From CAVSNH01 sp963729275 (GTDB taxonomy: Bacteria; Actinomycetota; Acidimicrobiia; Acidimicrobiales; RAAP-2), in the NCBI GenBank assembly GCA_963729275.1, contig CAVSNH010000007.1:62001-126000 (forward strand): a stretch of DNA of 64,000 bases, read 5' to 3'. Positions 33,627 to 43,700 of the stretch are shown in pieces. Below the pieces are notes generated by a model. That model was not told where the DNA came from and searched no databases. It was given only the letters and a program-made list of their open reading frames with translations. The translations under genes were made by a program, and so were the position numbers. Every line of letters starts with the position of its first letter. Position 1 is the stretch's first letter.

Positions 33627-34760
33627 TCACCGCACGCTGCGGATGTGAACGCTCGAGACGAGCCCGATGGCGGCGAAGAAGGCGATCATGGCCGAGCCGC
33701 CGTAGGACAGGAAGGGAAGCGGGATGCCGGTCACCGGCATGATGCCCATGTTCATCCCCACGTTCTCGAAGACGGAGAAGACGAGCAGGGCGAAGACCCC
33801 GGCGCAGATGAGGCGGCCATAGATGTCCCGGGCCAGCTGGGCCGTTCGCAGGATGCGCCAAGCCAACACCCCGTACAGGAGGAGCAGCACGCCGGCTCCG
33901 ACGAAGCCCAGTTGCTCCCCTACCGCCGAAAAGATGAAGTCGGTCTGCTGTTCGGGCACATAGGCCAGGTTGGTCGAAGTCCCGCGGAAGAGCCCTTTTC
34001 CGAAGATGCCCCCGTTGGCGATGGCGTTCTTGGCCTGGGTCACGTTGTAATGGACGGTCTGGCCTTGCCCGTTGGGCGAGATGAAGCCGGTCAGGCGCTG
34101 GATCTGGTACTCCTGCAGGAGCCCGAGCTTCAAAGCGACCACAGTGACTATTAAGGCGCCGACGATCAACAGGATGAGGTAGCGACCGGGCATGCCGGCC
34201 ATGGCCAGCATGACCATCAGGACCACGGCCATGAGGATCGCGGTCCCAAGGTCAGGTTGTTTGATGACGAGGATCATGGGGATGACGGCCAGCAGCACCA
34301 TGCGCACCAGGTCGCGGAATTCAAGCCCTTCCGGTCGTCGGGCGCAGTAGGTGGCGATGGCGATGATGAGAATGAGGGTGGCGAACTCGGAGGGTTGAAG
34401 CTGGAAGGGCCCGAGCGAGAACCATCGCTGGGCCCCCTGGCTCGAGTGCCCGATGGCCAGGACGGCGAGCAAGGCGAGCACCGTCCCGACGTAGAGGATC
34501 GTGCTCAACTGCTCGAGGCGCCGGTAGTCGAGCATGATGACTCCGACCATGACCACGGCGCCGATCACGACGAAGGCGAGTTGGCGCTTCAGCCAGTAGC
34601 GAGGGTCTTCCCCGTTCAGGGCCAGCTGGTCCCGGGTGGCCGAGTAGATCATGACCGTGCCCACCGCGGCCAGGATGAACGACGTGACGATGAGCACCGG
34701 GTCGGCCCGGACCGTCATGTGCCGCGAACGGCCGGCCAGCGTGACAGGGGCGTAGGTCAC
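33627..34760 (-). CDS. rodA: rod shape-determining SEDS protein RodA
   Basis: SEDS peptidoglycan polymerase of 377 residues, in the cell membrane. It has the compact RodA architecture with about ten helices. Visible motifs: SSQGAQRWFSLGPFQLQPSEF, KQPDLGTAILMAVVL, NGGIFGKGLFRGTSTNLAYVPEQQTDFIFSAVGEQLGF and IPLPFLSYGGSAM. The missing C-terminal extension and these motifs fit RodA better than FtsW. GTG 34760 is preceded by GGAG 8-10 bases upstream. A later ATG (codon 15) is possible. The two downstream ORFs follow closely. No mreBCD or PBP2 lies beside it. Confidence 0.88.
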   Translation of the reverse strand: MTYAPVTLAGRSRHMTVRADPVLIVTSFILAAVGTVMIYSATRDQLALNGEDPRYWLKRQLAFVVIGAVVMVGVIMLDYRRLEQLSTILYVGTVLALLAVLAIGHSSQGAQRWFSLGPFQLQPSEFATLILIIAIATYCARRPEGLEFRDLVRMVLLAVIPMILVIKQPDLGTAILMAVVLMVMLAMAGMPGRYLILLIVGALIVTVVALKLGLLQEYQIQRLTGFISPNGQGQTVHYNVTQAKNAIANGGIFGKGLFRGTSTNLAYVPEQQTDFIFSAVGEQLGFVGAGVLLLLYGVLAWRILRTAQLARDIYGRLICAGVFALLVFSVFENVGMNMGIMPVTGIPLPFLSYGGSAMIAFFAAIGLVSSVHIRSVR

Positions 34761-34817
34761 CGCAGCACTCCGGCGACCACGATACCCGGGGTCCCGTGCG
34801 CCCCCGGGACGCCCAAC

Positions 34818-35750
34818 TCAGCTGGCCGGCGCATCGTGGGCCTCGCCGGCTTCGTCAGCCTCGTCGGCCACCACCCGCCACATGACCTCGACGGGCACGT
34901 CCATCCCCGTCCACCGGGTGATCTGCAACGCCGCCTGGTGGACGAGCATCCCGACCCCATTTCTCACCGTCGCTCCGGCCGACGCCGCGGCCTCCAACCA
35001 GGGTGTGCGCCTCGGCTGGTAGACGAGGTCGACCACCCACTGCCCGGCGTGCAAGAGGCGCGGATCGACCGGCACGCTCGCCCCGTCGCTGCCTGCACCG
35101 GCGCCGGCACCGGCGCCGGCGCCGGCCATGCCGAGAGGCGTGGCATTGATCACGAGGTCGCATGCGGGGGCGTCGTCGACCGACCCCACCCGCCCGGCGC
35201 GCCCGGCCAGCCCGGCGGCGACCTCGGCCTTCGCCCGCGTGCGATTGACCACGATCACCTCGGCAGCCCCGGCATCGGCCAGCCCTGCCACCGCCGCCCG
35301 ACCGGCGCCACCGGCACCCACCACCAAACAGCGTCGCCCACCCGGGTCGAAGTGACCCCCGCGTCGGAGGGCGGCCACCAAACCGGCACCGTCGGTGTTC
35401 TCGCCCACGGCCTCACCGCCGTCGAAGGCGACGCAGTTGACGGCTCCCAGGCGTGCGGCCTCTCGGCCCAGCCGGTCGACGAGAGTGGCCGCCAACTCCT
35501 TGTGGGGCATCGTCACCGACAGCCCACGGATCCCCAACGCCGACGCTCCTCGTAGCGCGTCGGCTGTGCGGCCGGCTGTGACGGGCAATCCCACCGACAC
35601 CCAGTCGAGGCCCATGGCCGCGAAGGCGGCGTTGTGCAGCCGGGGTGAGAGCGAGTGGTCGACCGGGTCACCGATGACGGCCACCACCGCGGTGGCCGCG
35701 GAGAGGTCGGGCCCGGCCACCAGTTGGCCGTGACGAGCAGGTCCGCTCAC
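34818..35750 (-). CDS. aroE: shikimate dehydrogenase
   Basis: NADPH-dependent reduction of 3-dehydroshikimate in the aromatic amino acid pathway. The 310-residue enzyme shows GDPVDHSLSPRLHNAAF, the catalytic Lys in VTMPHKELA, Asp in GENTDGAG, the GAGGAGRAA cofactor loop, NRTRAKAE and NATPLGM. A Gly-Ala stretch (AGAGAGAGAG) after NATPLGM comes from a GCCGGC-type simple repeat. GTG 35750 overlaps the mltG stop (GTGA). It ends the DUF948-DUF6167-alaS-ruvX-mltG-aroE run. Confidence 0.95.
   Translation of the reverse strand: MSGPARHGQLVAGPDLSAATAVVAVIGDPVDHSLSPRLHNAAFAAMGLDWVSVGLPVTAGRTADALRGASALGIRGLSVTMPHKELAATLVDRLGREAARLGAVNCVAFDGGEAVGENTDGAGLVAALRRGGHFDPGGRRCLVVGAGGAGRAAVAGLADAGAAEVIVVNRTRAKAEVAAGLAGRAGRVGSVDDAPACDLVINATPLGMAGAGAGAGAGAGSDGASVPVDPRLLHAGQWVVDLVYQPRRTPWLEAAASAGATVRNGVGMLVHQAALQITRWTGMDVPVEVMWRVVADEADEAGEAHDAPAS
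35091..35128. repeat. simple GCCGGC/GGCACC repeat inside aroE
   Basis: About 38 bases of alternating GCCGGC and GGCACC hexamers. Translated on the minus strand it gives Gly-Ala dipeptides. Slippage here in units of six would not shift the frame. Confidence 0.8.
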
Positions 35751-36871
35751 GGCACGCCCCGCTGACGAGCGAGCGCCTCGTTGGCCTGCTGTTCGGCGTA
35801 GGTGTCGGCGAAGGCCTCGGTCCCGTCGGCCTTCACCACCACGAAATAGAGCCACGACCCAGGCGGTGGATTGAGGGCAGCGGCCAGAGACGGCCCACTC
35901 GGGAAGCAGATCGGTGTGGGGGTCAACCCCGGGTTCAGGTACGTGTTGTACGGGGTTTGCTTGGCCAGGTCGGTCGACGTCACCGGGCCGCCGTCCCGTC
36001 CCTCGGCGTAGAGGACGGTCGAGTTCATCTGCAGCAACATTCCGGCAGCCAGGCGGTTGTAGATGACCCGGGCCACCGGACCGAGATTTTCCTTGATGAC
36101 CCCTTCCTTTTCGACGATCGAGGCGATGGTCACCACTTGGTAGGGCGTATAGCCGAGTCGGGCCGAACCGGCGGCCAGCCCTTCCCCGTCGGCCAGCTCG
36201 TCAAAGCGGTCGACCATGTCGACCAGGAGCGCCTGCTGGGTCTCACCGGGCACCACCCGGTAGTTGCCCGTCCCGAGCAGACCCTCCAGGCTGGTCACCC
36301 CGACCGGCTGCCAGGGCGAGTGCACGACGCCGCTCGTAGCCAGCGCTTCGAAGCCCTTCTCGGTGAAGCCGGGTACCTGGCCCACCCGCTCGGCCACCTC
36401 GTGGACGGTGAAGCCGGCCGGGATGGAGAAGAAGAAGACGTTGGGGCCGGCCTCCAGCACGCTGCGGACGCGGGAGAAGCTCGAGTTCTTGTCGAAGGCG
36501 TACGTCCCCGCCTGGATGCTCGGCAGGTGGTTGAACTGGCTCCAGACGCGCCACGCCAGCGAGCTCCCGACCACGCCGCGGTCGGCGAGCGTGCTGATGA
36601 CCGTGCCCTCGTCGGCATTGGGGGCCACGTTCACGACCACCTGGCGACCGAGCGGACCCGACGGGTCAGCTTCCTCCCGGACCCAGAAGAACACACCGAC
36701 GATGAGGCATATGCCGGCCAGGATGACGACCACTGCCGCTGCCCGCCACGGATGCCGCCGGAGGGCGCCCGGCCGCCGGCCGTGCCGGGTGGCCGCCGAC
36801 CGTGCCGGGTGGCCGCCGGCCCCTTCGGGGTCGGCTGACTCCTCGGTCGTCGGGCCGTCCTCGATCGTCAC
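35747..36871 (-). CDS. mltG: endolytic murein transglycosylase
   Basis: Cuts nascent glycan strands at the cell membrane, releasing peptidoglycan polymerases. The 374-residue protein has a cytosolic basic N-terminus, one membrane helix (about 43-63, AAAVVVILAGICLIVGVFFWV), a LysM-like subdomain and the YceG catalytic domain with the catalytic Glu in IASIVEKEG and the VIYNRLAAGMLLQMNSTV loop. The C-terminal YFVVVKADGTEAFADTYAEQ is typical. ATG overlap with ruvX upstream (4 bases) and aroE downstream. Confidence 0.94.
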   Translation of the reverse strand: MTIEDGPTTEESADPEGAGGHPARSAATRHGRRPGALRRHPWRAAAVVVILAGICLIVGVFFWVREEADPSGPLGRQVVVNVAPNADEGTVISTLADRGVVGSSLAWRVWSQFNHLPSIQAGTYAFDKNSSFSRVRSVLEAGPNVFFFSIPAGFTVHEVAERVGQVPGFTEKGFEALATSGVVHSPWQPVGVTSLEGLLGTGNYRVVPGETQQALLVDMVDRFDELADGEGLAAGSARLGYTPYQVVTIASIVEKEGVIKENLGPVARVIYNRLAAGMLLQMNSTVLYAEGRDGGPVTSTDLAKQTPYNTYLNPGLTPTPICFPSGPSLAAALNPPPGSWLYFVVVKADGTEAFADTYAEQQANEALARQRGVP

Positions 36872-37320
36872 CGGGGCGGGACCCGCTCGAGCCAGGCGGC
36901 GAGCAGGACGGCGGCCGCACTGCGATCGACGACGGCTCGCCGCCGCCTCGACGGCACGCCGGCTGCGGCCAGCTCGCGGTCGGCGGTGACGGTGGTCAGC
37001 CGCTCGTCGAACAACTCGAGCCCGACACCATGGGCGTCGAGCGCCACACGCAACGCCTCGGCCTCGGCCTCGACGGCCCGGGCCGCCGGGCCCCTCGTCC
37101 CGTCGAGGGAGAGCGGATGGCCCACCACCACCACGTCGGCCCCGACCTCGACGGCCAGGTCGACCAGCGCCTGCCGGTCGCGGTCGGTGTCACCCGAGCG
37201 CAGGAGGACCGAACGCGGGAGGGCCATGGTGCCGGCTGCGTCGGTCACAGCCACACCGATGCGCCGCGACCCGAGGTCGACACCCACCGCCCGCCGCCGG
37301 GCTACCTGGTCCCCGCCCAT
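36868..37320 (-). CDS. ruvX: RuvX/YqgF Holliday junction resolvase-like nuclease
   Basis: RNase-H-fold protein of 150 residues, implicated in Holliday junction resolution and, in E. coli, pre-16S rRNA processing. Acidic sites: Asp in VGVDLGSRRIGVA, the GHPLSLDGTRGP segment, FDERLTTV, and Asp in VVDRSAAAVLL. ATG at 37320 follows the alaS stop by 6 bases; the stop overlaps mltG by 4 bases. Family length is normal. Confidence 0.93.
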   Translation of the reverse strand: MGGDQVARRRAVGVDLGSRRIGVAVTDAAGTMALPRSVLLRSGDTDRDRQALVDLAVEVGADVVVVGHPLSLDGTRGPAARAVEAEAEALRVALDAHGVGLELFDERLTTVTADRELAAAGVPSRRRRAVVDRSAAAVLLAAWLERVPPR

Positions 37321-37326
37321 GCCCGG

Positions 37327-39942
37327 TCAACCACCGCCTAGGACGGCGCGAGCCTCCTCGAGGGCCCGGTCGATGCCGGCGGCGTCCTTGCCCCCGGCCA
37401 CGGCCAGCTCCGGCTTGCCGCCGCCGCCCCCACCGAGCAGAGGGGCCAGCCGCCGGACGAGCTCGCCAGCGTGCACGCCGCCAGCCCCATTGTCCCCGGT
37501 ACCCCCCTCGGCGGCCACGGCCAGGCTGGCCCGCGTGCCATCGGGGCTGCCGGCGACCACCACGGCCCGCAGGCCGCCCCTGACCCGGGTGGCCTGGGCC
37601 AGGTCGCGCAGCCCGTCCGGCTCGAGCCCGTCCCGTCGGGCCACGACCACACCGCCCTCGGCTTGGGCCACCAGATGGCCGGCTTCGGCCTGGAGCTCGC
37701 GACCACGGGCCTCCTCGAGCGCCTTGTCCGCCGCCCGCTGGCGCTCGAGCAGACGGTCGATGGACTCGGTCAGGTGCTCGGGCTCGGTTCGAAGGCGGCC
37801 GGCCGACTCCTCTACCAACCCCTCGAGGGTGCGGTAGCGGTCGAGGGAGGCGACGCCCGTCACCGCTTCGATGCGGCGGGTGTTGGCTCCGATGGACGAT
37901 TCCGAGACGACGGCAATGGGACCAATGGCCCCGAGGGCGGACACATGCGTGCCACCGCACAGCTCGACCGAGTGAGGACCGGCCCGCACCACGCATACCC
38001 GCTCGCCGTACTTCTCCTTGAAGAAGGCCAGGGCACCGGCTTTCTCGGCCTGGGCTCGGGTCATCTCCTCGACATGGACGTGGGCATCGGTGAGCACGTC
38101 GGCGTTGGCCATGGTGAGGACCGCCTCGAGCTCCTCGTCGGCCACCCGCCCGTGGTGGCTGAAGTCGAAGTGCAGCCGGTCGGGAGCGACGAGGGAGCCC
38201 TGTTGGCGCACGTGGTCGCCGAGCACCTTACGCAGGGCGGCGTGCAGCAGGTGGGTGGCGGTGTGGCTGCGCCGCAGCGCCTCGCGGCGTGGGCCGTCGA
38301 TGCTGGCCAGAGCGTCTTGTCCGGCGAAGAGCTCGCCGGTGATGTCGGCCCGGTGGGCGACGAGCCCGGGCACGGGCGAGACGGTGTCGTAGACGAGGGC
38401 GGTGCCCGTCTCGGTCACGATGGTGCCGGTGTCGCCCATCTGGCCACCGGACTCGGCATAGAACGGCGTCCGGTCGAGGAAGACCTCGGCGTGGCCCTCT
38501 CGATCGGGCTCGAGGTCGCGGAGCACGGCCACCACCCGGGCGGGGGCGGCGTAATGGTCACGGGTGGCGCCCACGAAGGTCGTCGGCCCCTCATTGTCGA
38601 GCACCGACCGGTAGGCCGCCTCGTTGCCGGCCACCGCCTTGCCCGAGCGGGCAGCGGCTCGGGCCGCTTGGCGCTGGCGGTCCATGGCCGCTTCGAAGGC
38701 GTCCAGATCGACCGTCTTGCCGGCCTCCTCGGCGATCTCCACGGTCAGCTCGACCGGGAATCCGTAGGTGTCGTGCAGGCGGAAGGCGACTTCGCCGTCC
38801 AGCCGGTCCCCGGCGGTGGCCAGCTCCTCCTCGAGGATGGCCGAGCCGCTGGCCAGGGTACGGAGGAAGCCTTCTTCCTCGCGAGCCACGACGTCGGCAA
38901 CCAGCTGCTGCTGCTCGGCCAGGCTCGGGTAGGCGGTCCCGAGGACGCGGACGGCCGCGTCGACGAGGCGCGGCGTCAACGGCTCGGAGACCCCGAGCTG
39001 CCGGGCCCGGCGAACCGCTCGCCGGATGATGCGGCGCAGCACGTACCCTCGACCCTCGTTGGCCGGGAGCACGCCGTCGGCCACCACCATGGACATGGCC
39101 CGGCCGTGGTCGGCCAGGATGCGTAGGGCCACGTCGTCGCTCTCGTCCTCGCCGTAGGTCCGGCCGGTGATGGACTGTGCCTCCTCGAGGAGGGGAAGGA
39201 ACAGCTCGGTGTCGAAGATCGAGTCGACGCCGTGAAGGACCGGGAGGATGCGTTCCAAACCGGCCCCGGTGTCGATGCTCGGTCGGGGCAGGTCCTCGGT
39301 TGTGCCGTCCGGGAGCCGGTCGTACTGCATGAAGACGAGGTTCCAGATCTCGACGAAACGCTCGGCACCGCCGTGGGCCGGACCACCCTCCTCTCCGTAG
39401 GCCGAGCCCTTGTCGAAGAAGAGCTCGGAGCTCGGTCCCCACGGACCGATGCCCTCCCCCTTCCAGATGTTGTCGTCGCCCATTCGTTGGATGCGGGCCG
39501 AGGGGACGCCGACCACATCACGCCAGATGGCCTCGGCGTCGTCGTCGCTCTCGTGCACCGTGATCCACACTCGGTCGCCGTCGATGCCCAGCACCCCGGT
39601 CACGAGATCCCAGGCGAATGGGATGGCCTGGTCCTTGAAGTAGTCACCGAAGCTGAAGTTGCCCAGCATCTCGAAGAACGTGCAGTGCCGCTGGGTGGTG
39701 CCGACGATGTCGATGTCCACCGTCCGGAAGCACTTCTGGACGGAGGTCGCCCGAGGCCACGGGGGTGCCTCGTCGCCGGTGAAGAAGGGCTTGAAGGGCA
39801 CCATCCCGGCGATGGTGAAGAGCACCGTCGGGTCGTGGGGCACGAGGCTGGCCGATGGAACGACCGCGTGATCGCGCTCGGCGAAGAACCGGATGAAGGC
39901 CTGGCGGAGCTCGTCGGCGCCGAGACCGGGCCCGGCGCTCAC
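37327..39942 (-). CDS. alaS: alanyl-tRNA synthetase
   Basis: Class II synthetase charging tRNA-Ala, with an editing domain. The 871-residue protein contains the aminoacylation core (DPTVLFTIAGMVPFKPFF, SVQKCFRTVDIDIVG, FEMLGNFSFGDYFK, GAGLERILPVLHGV), the editing domain with Zn/substrate motifs HTATHLLHAAL and CGGTHVSALG, and the C-Ala domain ending GGGGGKPELAVAGGKDAAGID. GTG 39942 overlaps the stop of the DUF6167-like gene (GTGA) and gives the normal N-terminus (ADELRQAFIRFFAERDH). No frameshift or missing motif seen. Confidence 0.97.
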   Translation of the reverse strand: MSAGPGLGADELRQAFIRFFAERDHAVVPSASLVPHDPTVLFTIAGMVPFKPFFTGDEAPPWPRATSVQKCFRTVDIDIVGTTQRHCTFFEMLGNFSFGDYFKDQAIPFAWDLVTGVLGIDGDRVWITVHESDDDAEAIWRDVVGVPSARIQRMGDDNIWKGEGIGPWGPSSELFFDKGSAYGEEGGPAHGGAERFVEIWNLVFMQYDRLPDGTTEDLPRPSIDTGAGLERILPVLHGVDSIFDTELFLPLLEEAQSITGRTYGEDESDDVALRILADHGRAMSMVVADGVLPANEGRGYVLRRIIRRAVRRARQLGVSEPLTPRLVDAAVRVLGTAYPSLAEQQQLVADVVAREEEGFLRTLASGSAILEEELATAGDRLDGEVAFRLHDTYGFPVELTVEIAEEAGKTVDLDAFEAAMDRQRQAARAAARSGKAVAGNEAAYRSVLDNEGPTTFVGATRDHYAAPARVVAVLRDLEPDREGHAEVFLDRTPFYAESGGQMGDTGTIVTETGTALVYDTVSPVPGLVAHRADITGELFAGQDALASIDGPRREALRRSHTATHLLHAALRKVLGDHVRQQGSLVAPDRLHFDFSHHGRVADEELEAVLTMANADVLTDAHVHVEEMTRAQAEKAGALAFFKEKYGERVCVVRAGPHSVELCGGTHVSALGAIGPIAVVSESSIGANTRRIEAVTGVASLDRYRTLEGLVEESAGRLRTEPEHLTESIDRLLERQRAADKALEEARGRELQAEAGHLVAQAEGGVVVARRDGLEPDGLRDLAQATRVRGGLRAVVVAGSPDGTRASLAVAAEGGTGDNGAGGVHAGELVRRLAPLLGGGGGGKPELAVAGGKDAAGIDRALEEARAVLGGG

Positions 39943-40265
39943 CGACGTCCCCGGGACGCGCCCGCCCCGACCCGGCGGTCCGACAGCTCGGACCAGAGCT
40001 GGTCCTCGCGTCGCTGCATCTCCCCGCGCCCCTCGGTGACCGCCTGGCGGACGCGACCACCGGCCGTCTTGGCCCCAGCCCGGGCCGTTCGCCCCGCGGC
40101 GGTGGCCGCCTTCTGCGCGCCCCGACCCGCCGTCACCACCAAGGCGTCGGGCTGCAGGCGGTCCGCCGCCTCCTGCAGAGTCCGGCGCACACGGCGCTCG
40201 GCCCACACCGACGAGCCGGCACCGATGGCGACCCCGGTCACCAACCAGAATGTTCGCTTGGGCAT
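39939..40265 (-). CDS. small membrane-anchored protein upstream of alaS (DUF6167-like)
   Basis: A 108-residue protein with one N-terminal helix (TFWLVTGVAIGAGSSVWA) followed by a basic, Ala/Arg/Gln-rich helical region. In Streptomyces and relatives a DUF6167 protein of this kind sits between a DUF948 gene and alaS, as here, which is the basis of the name. ATG 40265 is 7 bases after the DUF948 stop. Function unknown; possible scaffold or envelope-associated protein. Confidence 0.72.
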   Translation of the reverse strand: MPKRTFWLVTGVAIGAGSSVWAERRVRRTLQEAADRLQPDALVVTAGRGAQKAATAAGRTARAGAKTAGGRVRQAVTEGRGEMQRREDQLWSELSDRRVGAGASRGRR

Positions 40266-40272
40266 GGCGTCC

Positions 40273-40659
40273 TCAGCGACTGCCCGTGTCGTTGCCGGCG
40301 CGCCGGCCCTTGCCGCCGAGCTGGCGCAGCCCGGTGACGGCCCCGGCCCGGACGGCCAGCACCTTGACCACGGGATTGGCGAAGGCACGGTAGGCCAGCC
40401 GCGAGGCCGAGTCGACGGTGGAGTGGACCGACTCCGTGGAGTCGAGCACCGCCCCCACCCGTTCCATCTCGGTGGCGGCCTGGCCCACCACCCGATGGGC
40501 GTCGGCCACGAGGGGCACGGCTTGGCGGCCGAGCTCGTCGGCCGCAGCCGACAACCGCTCGACCTGGCGTCGCAGGGCGACCAGAACGACGAGGAGGGCC
40601 ACGGTGGCACCGGCGACGAGCACGCTGGCCACCAGCACGACGACATCTCCAGCGGACAT
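40273..40659 (-). CDS. DUF948 domain protein
   Basis: A 128-residue protein: an N-terminal membrane helix (VVVLVASVLVAGATVALLVVLVAL), then heptad-like helix (RRQVERLSAAADELGRQAVPLVADAHRVVGQ) typical of DUF948, and a basic end. Conserved upstream of alaS in actinobacteria, with unknown role. TAAGCT nine bases upstream of its ATG suggests that the run through aroE starts here. Confidence 0.82.
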   Translation of the reverse strand: MSAGDVVVLVASVLVAGATVALLVVLVALRRQVERLSAAADELGRQAVPLVADAHRVVGQAATEMERVGAVLDSTESVHSTVDSASRLAYRAFANPVVKVLAVRAGAVTGLRQLGGKGRRAGNDTGSR

Positions 40660-40668
40660 AGTTCGTCC

Positions 40669-40674
40669 AGCTTA
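40669..40674 (-). promoter_or_regulatory. putative -10 box for the DUF948-alaS-aroE run
   Basis: Minus-strand TAAGCT nine bases before the ATG at 40659. Same hexamer as before the GT2 gene at 25853. Confidence 0.4.
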
Positions 40675-40742
40675 GATGGTGTCCTCCGGCGACCCGAGGC
40701 CGGCGGCGACCTCCGTCGCGCCCTCGAGATGATCGGGTTCGA

Positions 40743-43700
40743 TCAGGTGGCGGCCATCCCGACCACCGGCTGGTTGAGATGGATGCCTCCGGTCGAGCCG
40801 AAGAAGGCGGCGTCGCCGTAGGCGAAGATGCCACCGTCGGCGGCCACCAGCCAGTAGCCCGAACCGGTCAGCGACGACGCCATGCCCACCACTGGCTGGT
40901 TGAGGTGCTTCCCGCCGGTCGAGCCGAAGAAGGCGGCGTCGCCGTAGGCGAAGATGCCACCGTCGGCGGCCACCAACCAATAGCCGCCGCCGTCGGGGGT
41001 GGCGGCCATGCCCACCACCGGGCGGTTGAGGTGCATCCCGCCGGTCGAGCCGAAGAAGGCGGCGTCGCCGTAGGCGAAGATGCCACCGTCGGCGGCCACC
41101 AACCAGTAGCCGCCGCCGTCGGGGCTGGCGGCCATGCCCACCACCGGGCGGTTGAGGTGCATCCCGCCGGTCGAGCCGTAGAAGGTGGCGTCGCCGAAGC
41201 TGAAGATGCCGCCGTCGGACGCCACCAACCAATAGCCGCCGCCGTCGGGGGTAGCGGCCATGCCCACCACCGGCTTGTTCAGCGGCCGGCCGCCCATGGA
41301 ACCGTAGAAGGCAGCGTCGCCATAGCTGAAAATGCCCCCGTCCGAAGCCACCAACCAGTAGCCGCGGTCGTCGGGGGTGGCGGCCATGCCCACGATGGGG
41401 GCGTTCAAGTGCATGCCGCCGGCCGATTGGTAGAAGCCGGCCGCGCCGTAGTTGAAGATGCCACCGTCGGAGGCCACCAGCCAGTAGCCCGGGAGGGCGT
41501 AGAGGTAGCGGTCGGCGGGCACGACCGGGCTCTGACCGTTCGGGTTGGTCACGATCACGTCGACCGTGGCCCCGGAGGCCGGTCCGGCCGGCACCCGGGC
41601 CATCAACGAGCCGGATGCGGTGACCTGAAAAACCGGTGATTCAACCGAGCCGAAGCGGACGGAGGTGGCACCGGCGAAGTCGGTCCCCCGGATCGTGACC
41701 AGGCCCCCGCCGGCGGTCCGCCCCTTGCGCGGCACCACCGAGGTCACGTGGGGTGAGAGAAAGGTGTACTCGCTGGCCGGGACCGTTGCGCTCGTGCCTC
41801 CGGCCGTGCCGGTGGTGGTCACGGTGACCGACACCGTCCGGCCCGTCGTGACGTCGGGGGTGGTGACCGTGATGGTCGTCGGCGAATAACTGAGCACCGC
41901 GGCAGCGGCCCCCCCGAAGGAGACCGTGGGCGCTCCGCTGCCGAACCCACTCCCGGTGATCACCACCGTGGTGCCGCCAACGGCCGGTCCCGCGCTCGGG
42001 TCCACGTTGGTGATCGACGGGCACCCGGCTGGCGCGCCGGTGAGGACGCCGAGGAGGTCGGGAGCGTTCGGGGATCCCCAGCCCGTGGCCAGGTCGTAGC
42101 CCGTGGTTGCCGGGTACTGCGGGTGGCCGAAGAGGTTGTTGTTCCCCGAGGTGACGTCGTGGAAGGGAGACGACCCCCCGGCACCGGCGGGATAGAGCTT
42201 GGTGTTGAGGAACCCGGCGCCGATGGCACAGCCCTGGTTGCTGTCGGCGGTGAGGGCGGCCCACAGCGGCGCCGCCCCGCTCGTCCCGCCGAGGGGACGC
42301 CAGGTGCCGCCCACGTAGACGATGCTGCCGCGCGAGGGGTCGGCGGAGGCGGCGACGTCGGGCACCTCACGGCACTGCACGTCGTGGCCGGGTCCGCACT
42401 TGTAACTGGTGTACGGGTTCTGGGCGGCGGGGATCTGCTGCCACGACGGCGCCGCGAACACCGTCGAGTTGCCGCCACCGCTGGCGCCCCCGTCGCTGTT
42501 CCAGGTGGACTCGACCGGGTGGTCGGGGGTGAAGGAGGTGAGCAGGGTTCCACCTACCCCGGTCACGTCCGGCTGGTCGGAGGGATCGTCGACCTGCAAG
42601 CTCTCGTCCGGAGGGGTGCCCGCAGGGTCATAGCAATCGCTCGAGCCCGAGTCGCCCGAGGCGGCCAGAACCGTCTGCCCCTGGGCGGCGGCCTGTTCGA
42701 AGATCGCCTCCTCGGCGGCCCGGCCCGTTTGGTCGAGCTCCGGCTCGCACACACCCCAGCTCGTGCTGAGCACCCGGACCGAAGGGTCGTCCACCATCTG
42801 GGTGTAGGTGTCGAGGGCGCCCTGCTCCGTGTTGGGACCGGAGAACACCGAGATGGCCGCGCTCGGGGCCAGGCCGGCCACGGTCTCGATGTCGAAGTCG
42901 GCCTCGTCGATCAACCCTCCGCTCGGGCCGCCGTCCACGTTCACGTTGGTGACCGTGGCGCTCGTGCCGAAGCAGGCCTGGTAGGTGGCGATGTCACTCG
43001 GCACATACGGCGCCAGCTCGAAGATGCCGACCTGCTGTCCGGCTCCCACCCGGCCGGCACCGTAGAGGGTGGAGAGCCCGTAGGCCGAGGCCAGGCTGTC
43101 GGCCGTCCAACCGCTGTAGGCGGCGGCGGCGGCGGCGGCCGTCGGGCAGGCGGAGGGTCCGACATGCGGCCCCGGCGTCGCCGTCTGGGCCGATGGTGCC
43201 GGCGACCCCGCGGAGGGCCCGACCGCCCCCGTGGCCGTCGTCGGGTGGGGGGCGAGCGGGTCGGTGGCCAGCTGCGGATGGGCCTCGACGACGGTCGACA
43301 GCCCGACGACGCCTTCGACTGCCGGCGCCAACGAGGCCGGGACCTCGGGGTCGGCGGTGACCGCCCGGGCCACGCGCCCGCCCGGCAGCCGGGCCCGGAC
43401 CAGGGGCACGGCGAAGACCTGCTCGAGGCGGCCGACCGTCCCGCTCACGGGCACGATCATCCCGTTGGCCGACGTCGCCCCCAGGGCCAGGCCGGAGCCG
43501 GCCAACCAGACCCGCACGGCGGTGACGGTCTGTGGGCGCGGCCCGAATTCCTGGCGGAAGGCGGCCGTGCTCAGGTAGTCCCGGTAGGACGGCGAACCCG
43601 GTGTCGAGACGGCGGCGGCGAAGGACTGGAGGGCGGCCGGGTCACGGGGCTGGAGGACCACGTCGGCACCGGCCGGCTGCTGGCTGTCGGCCGGGCCCAG

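Noticed and set aside
40746..41489. 126-bp repeats as CRISPR or a mobile repeat
   Set aside because: They are in frame, encode a coherent protein repeat and have no spacers.
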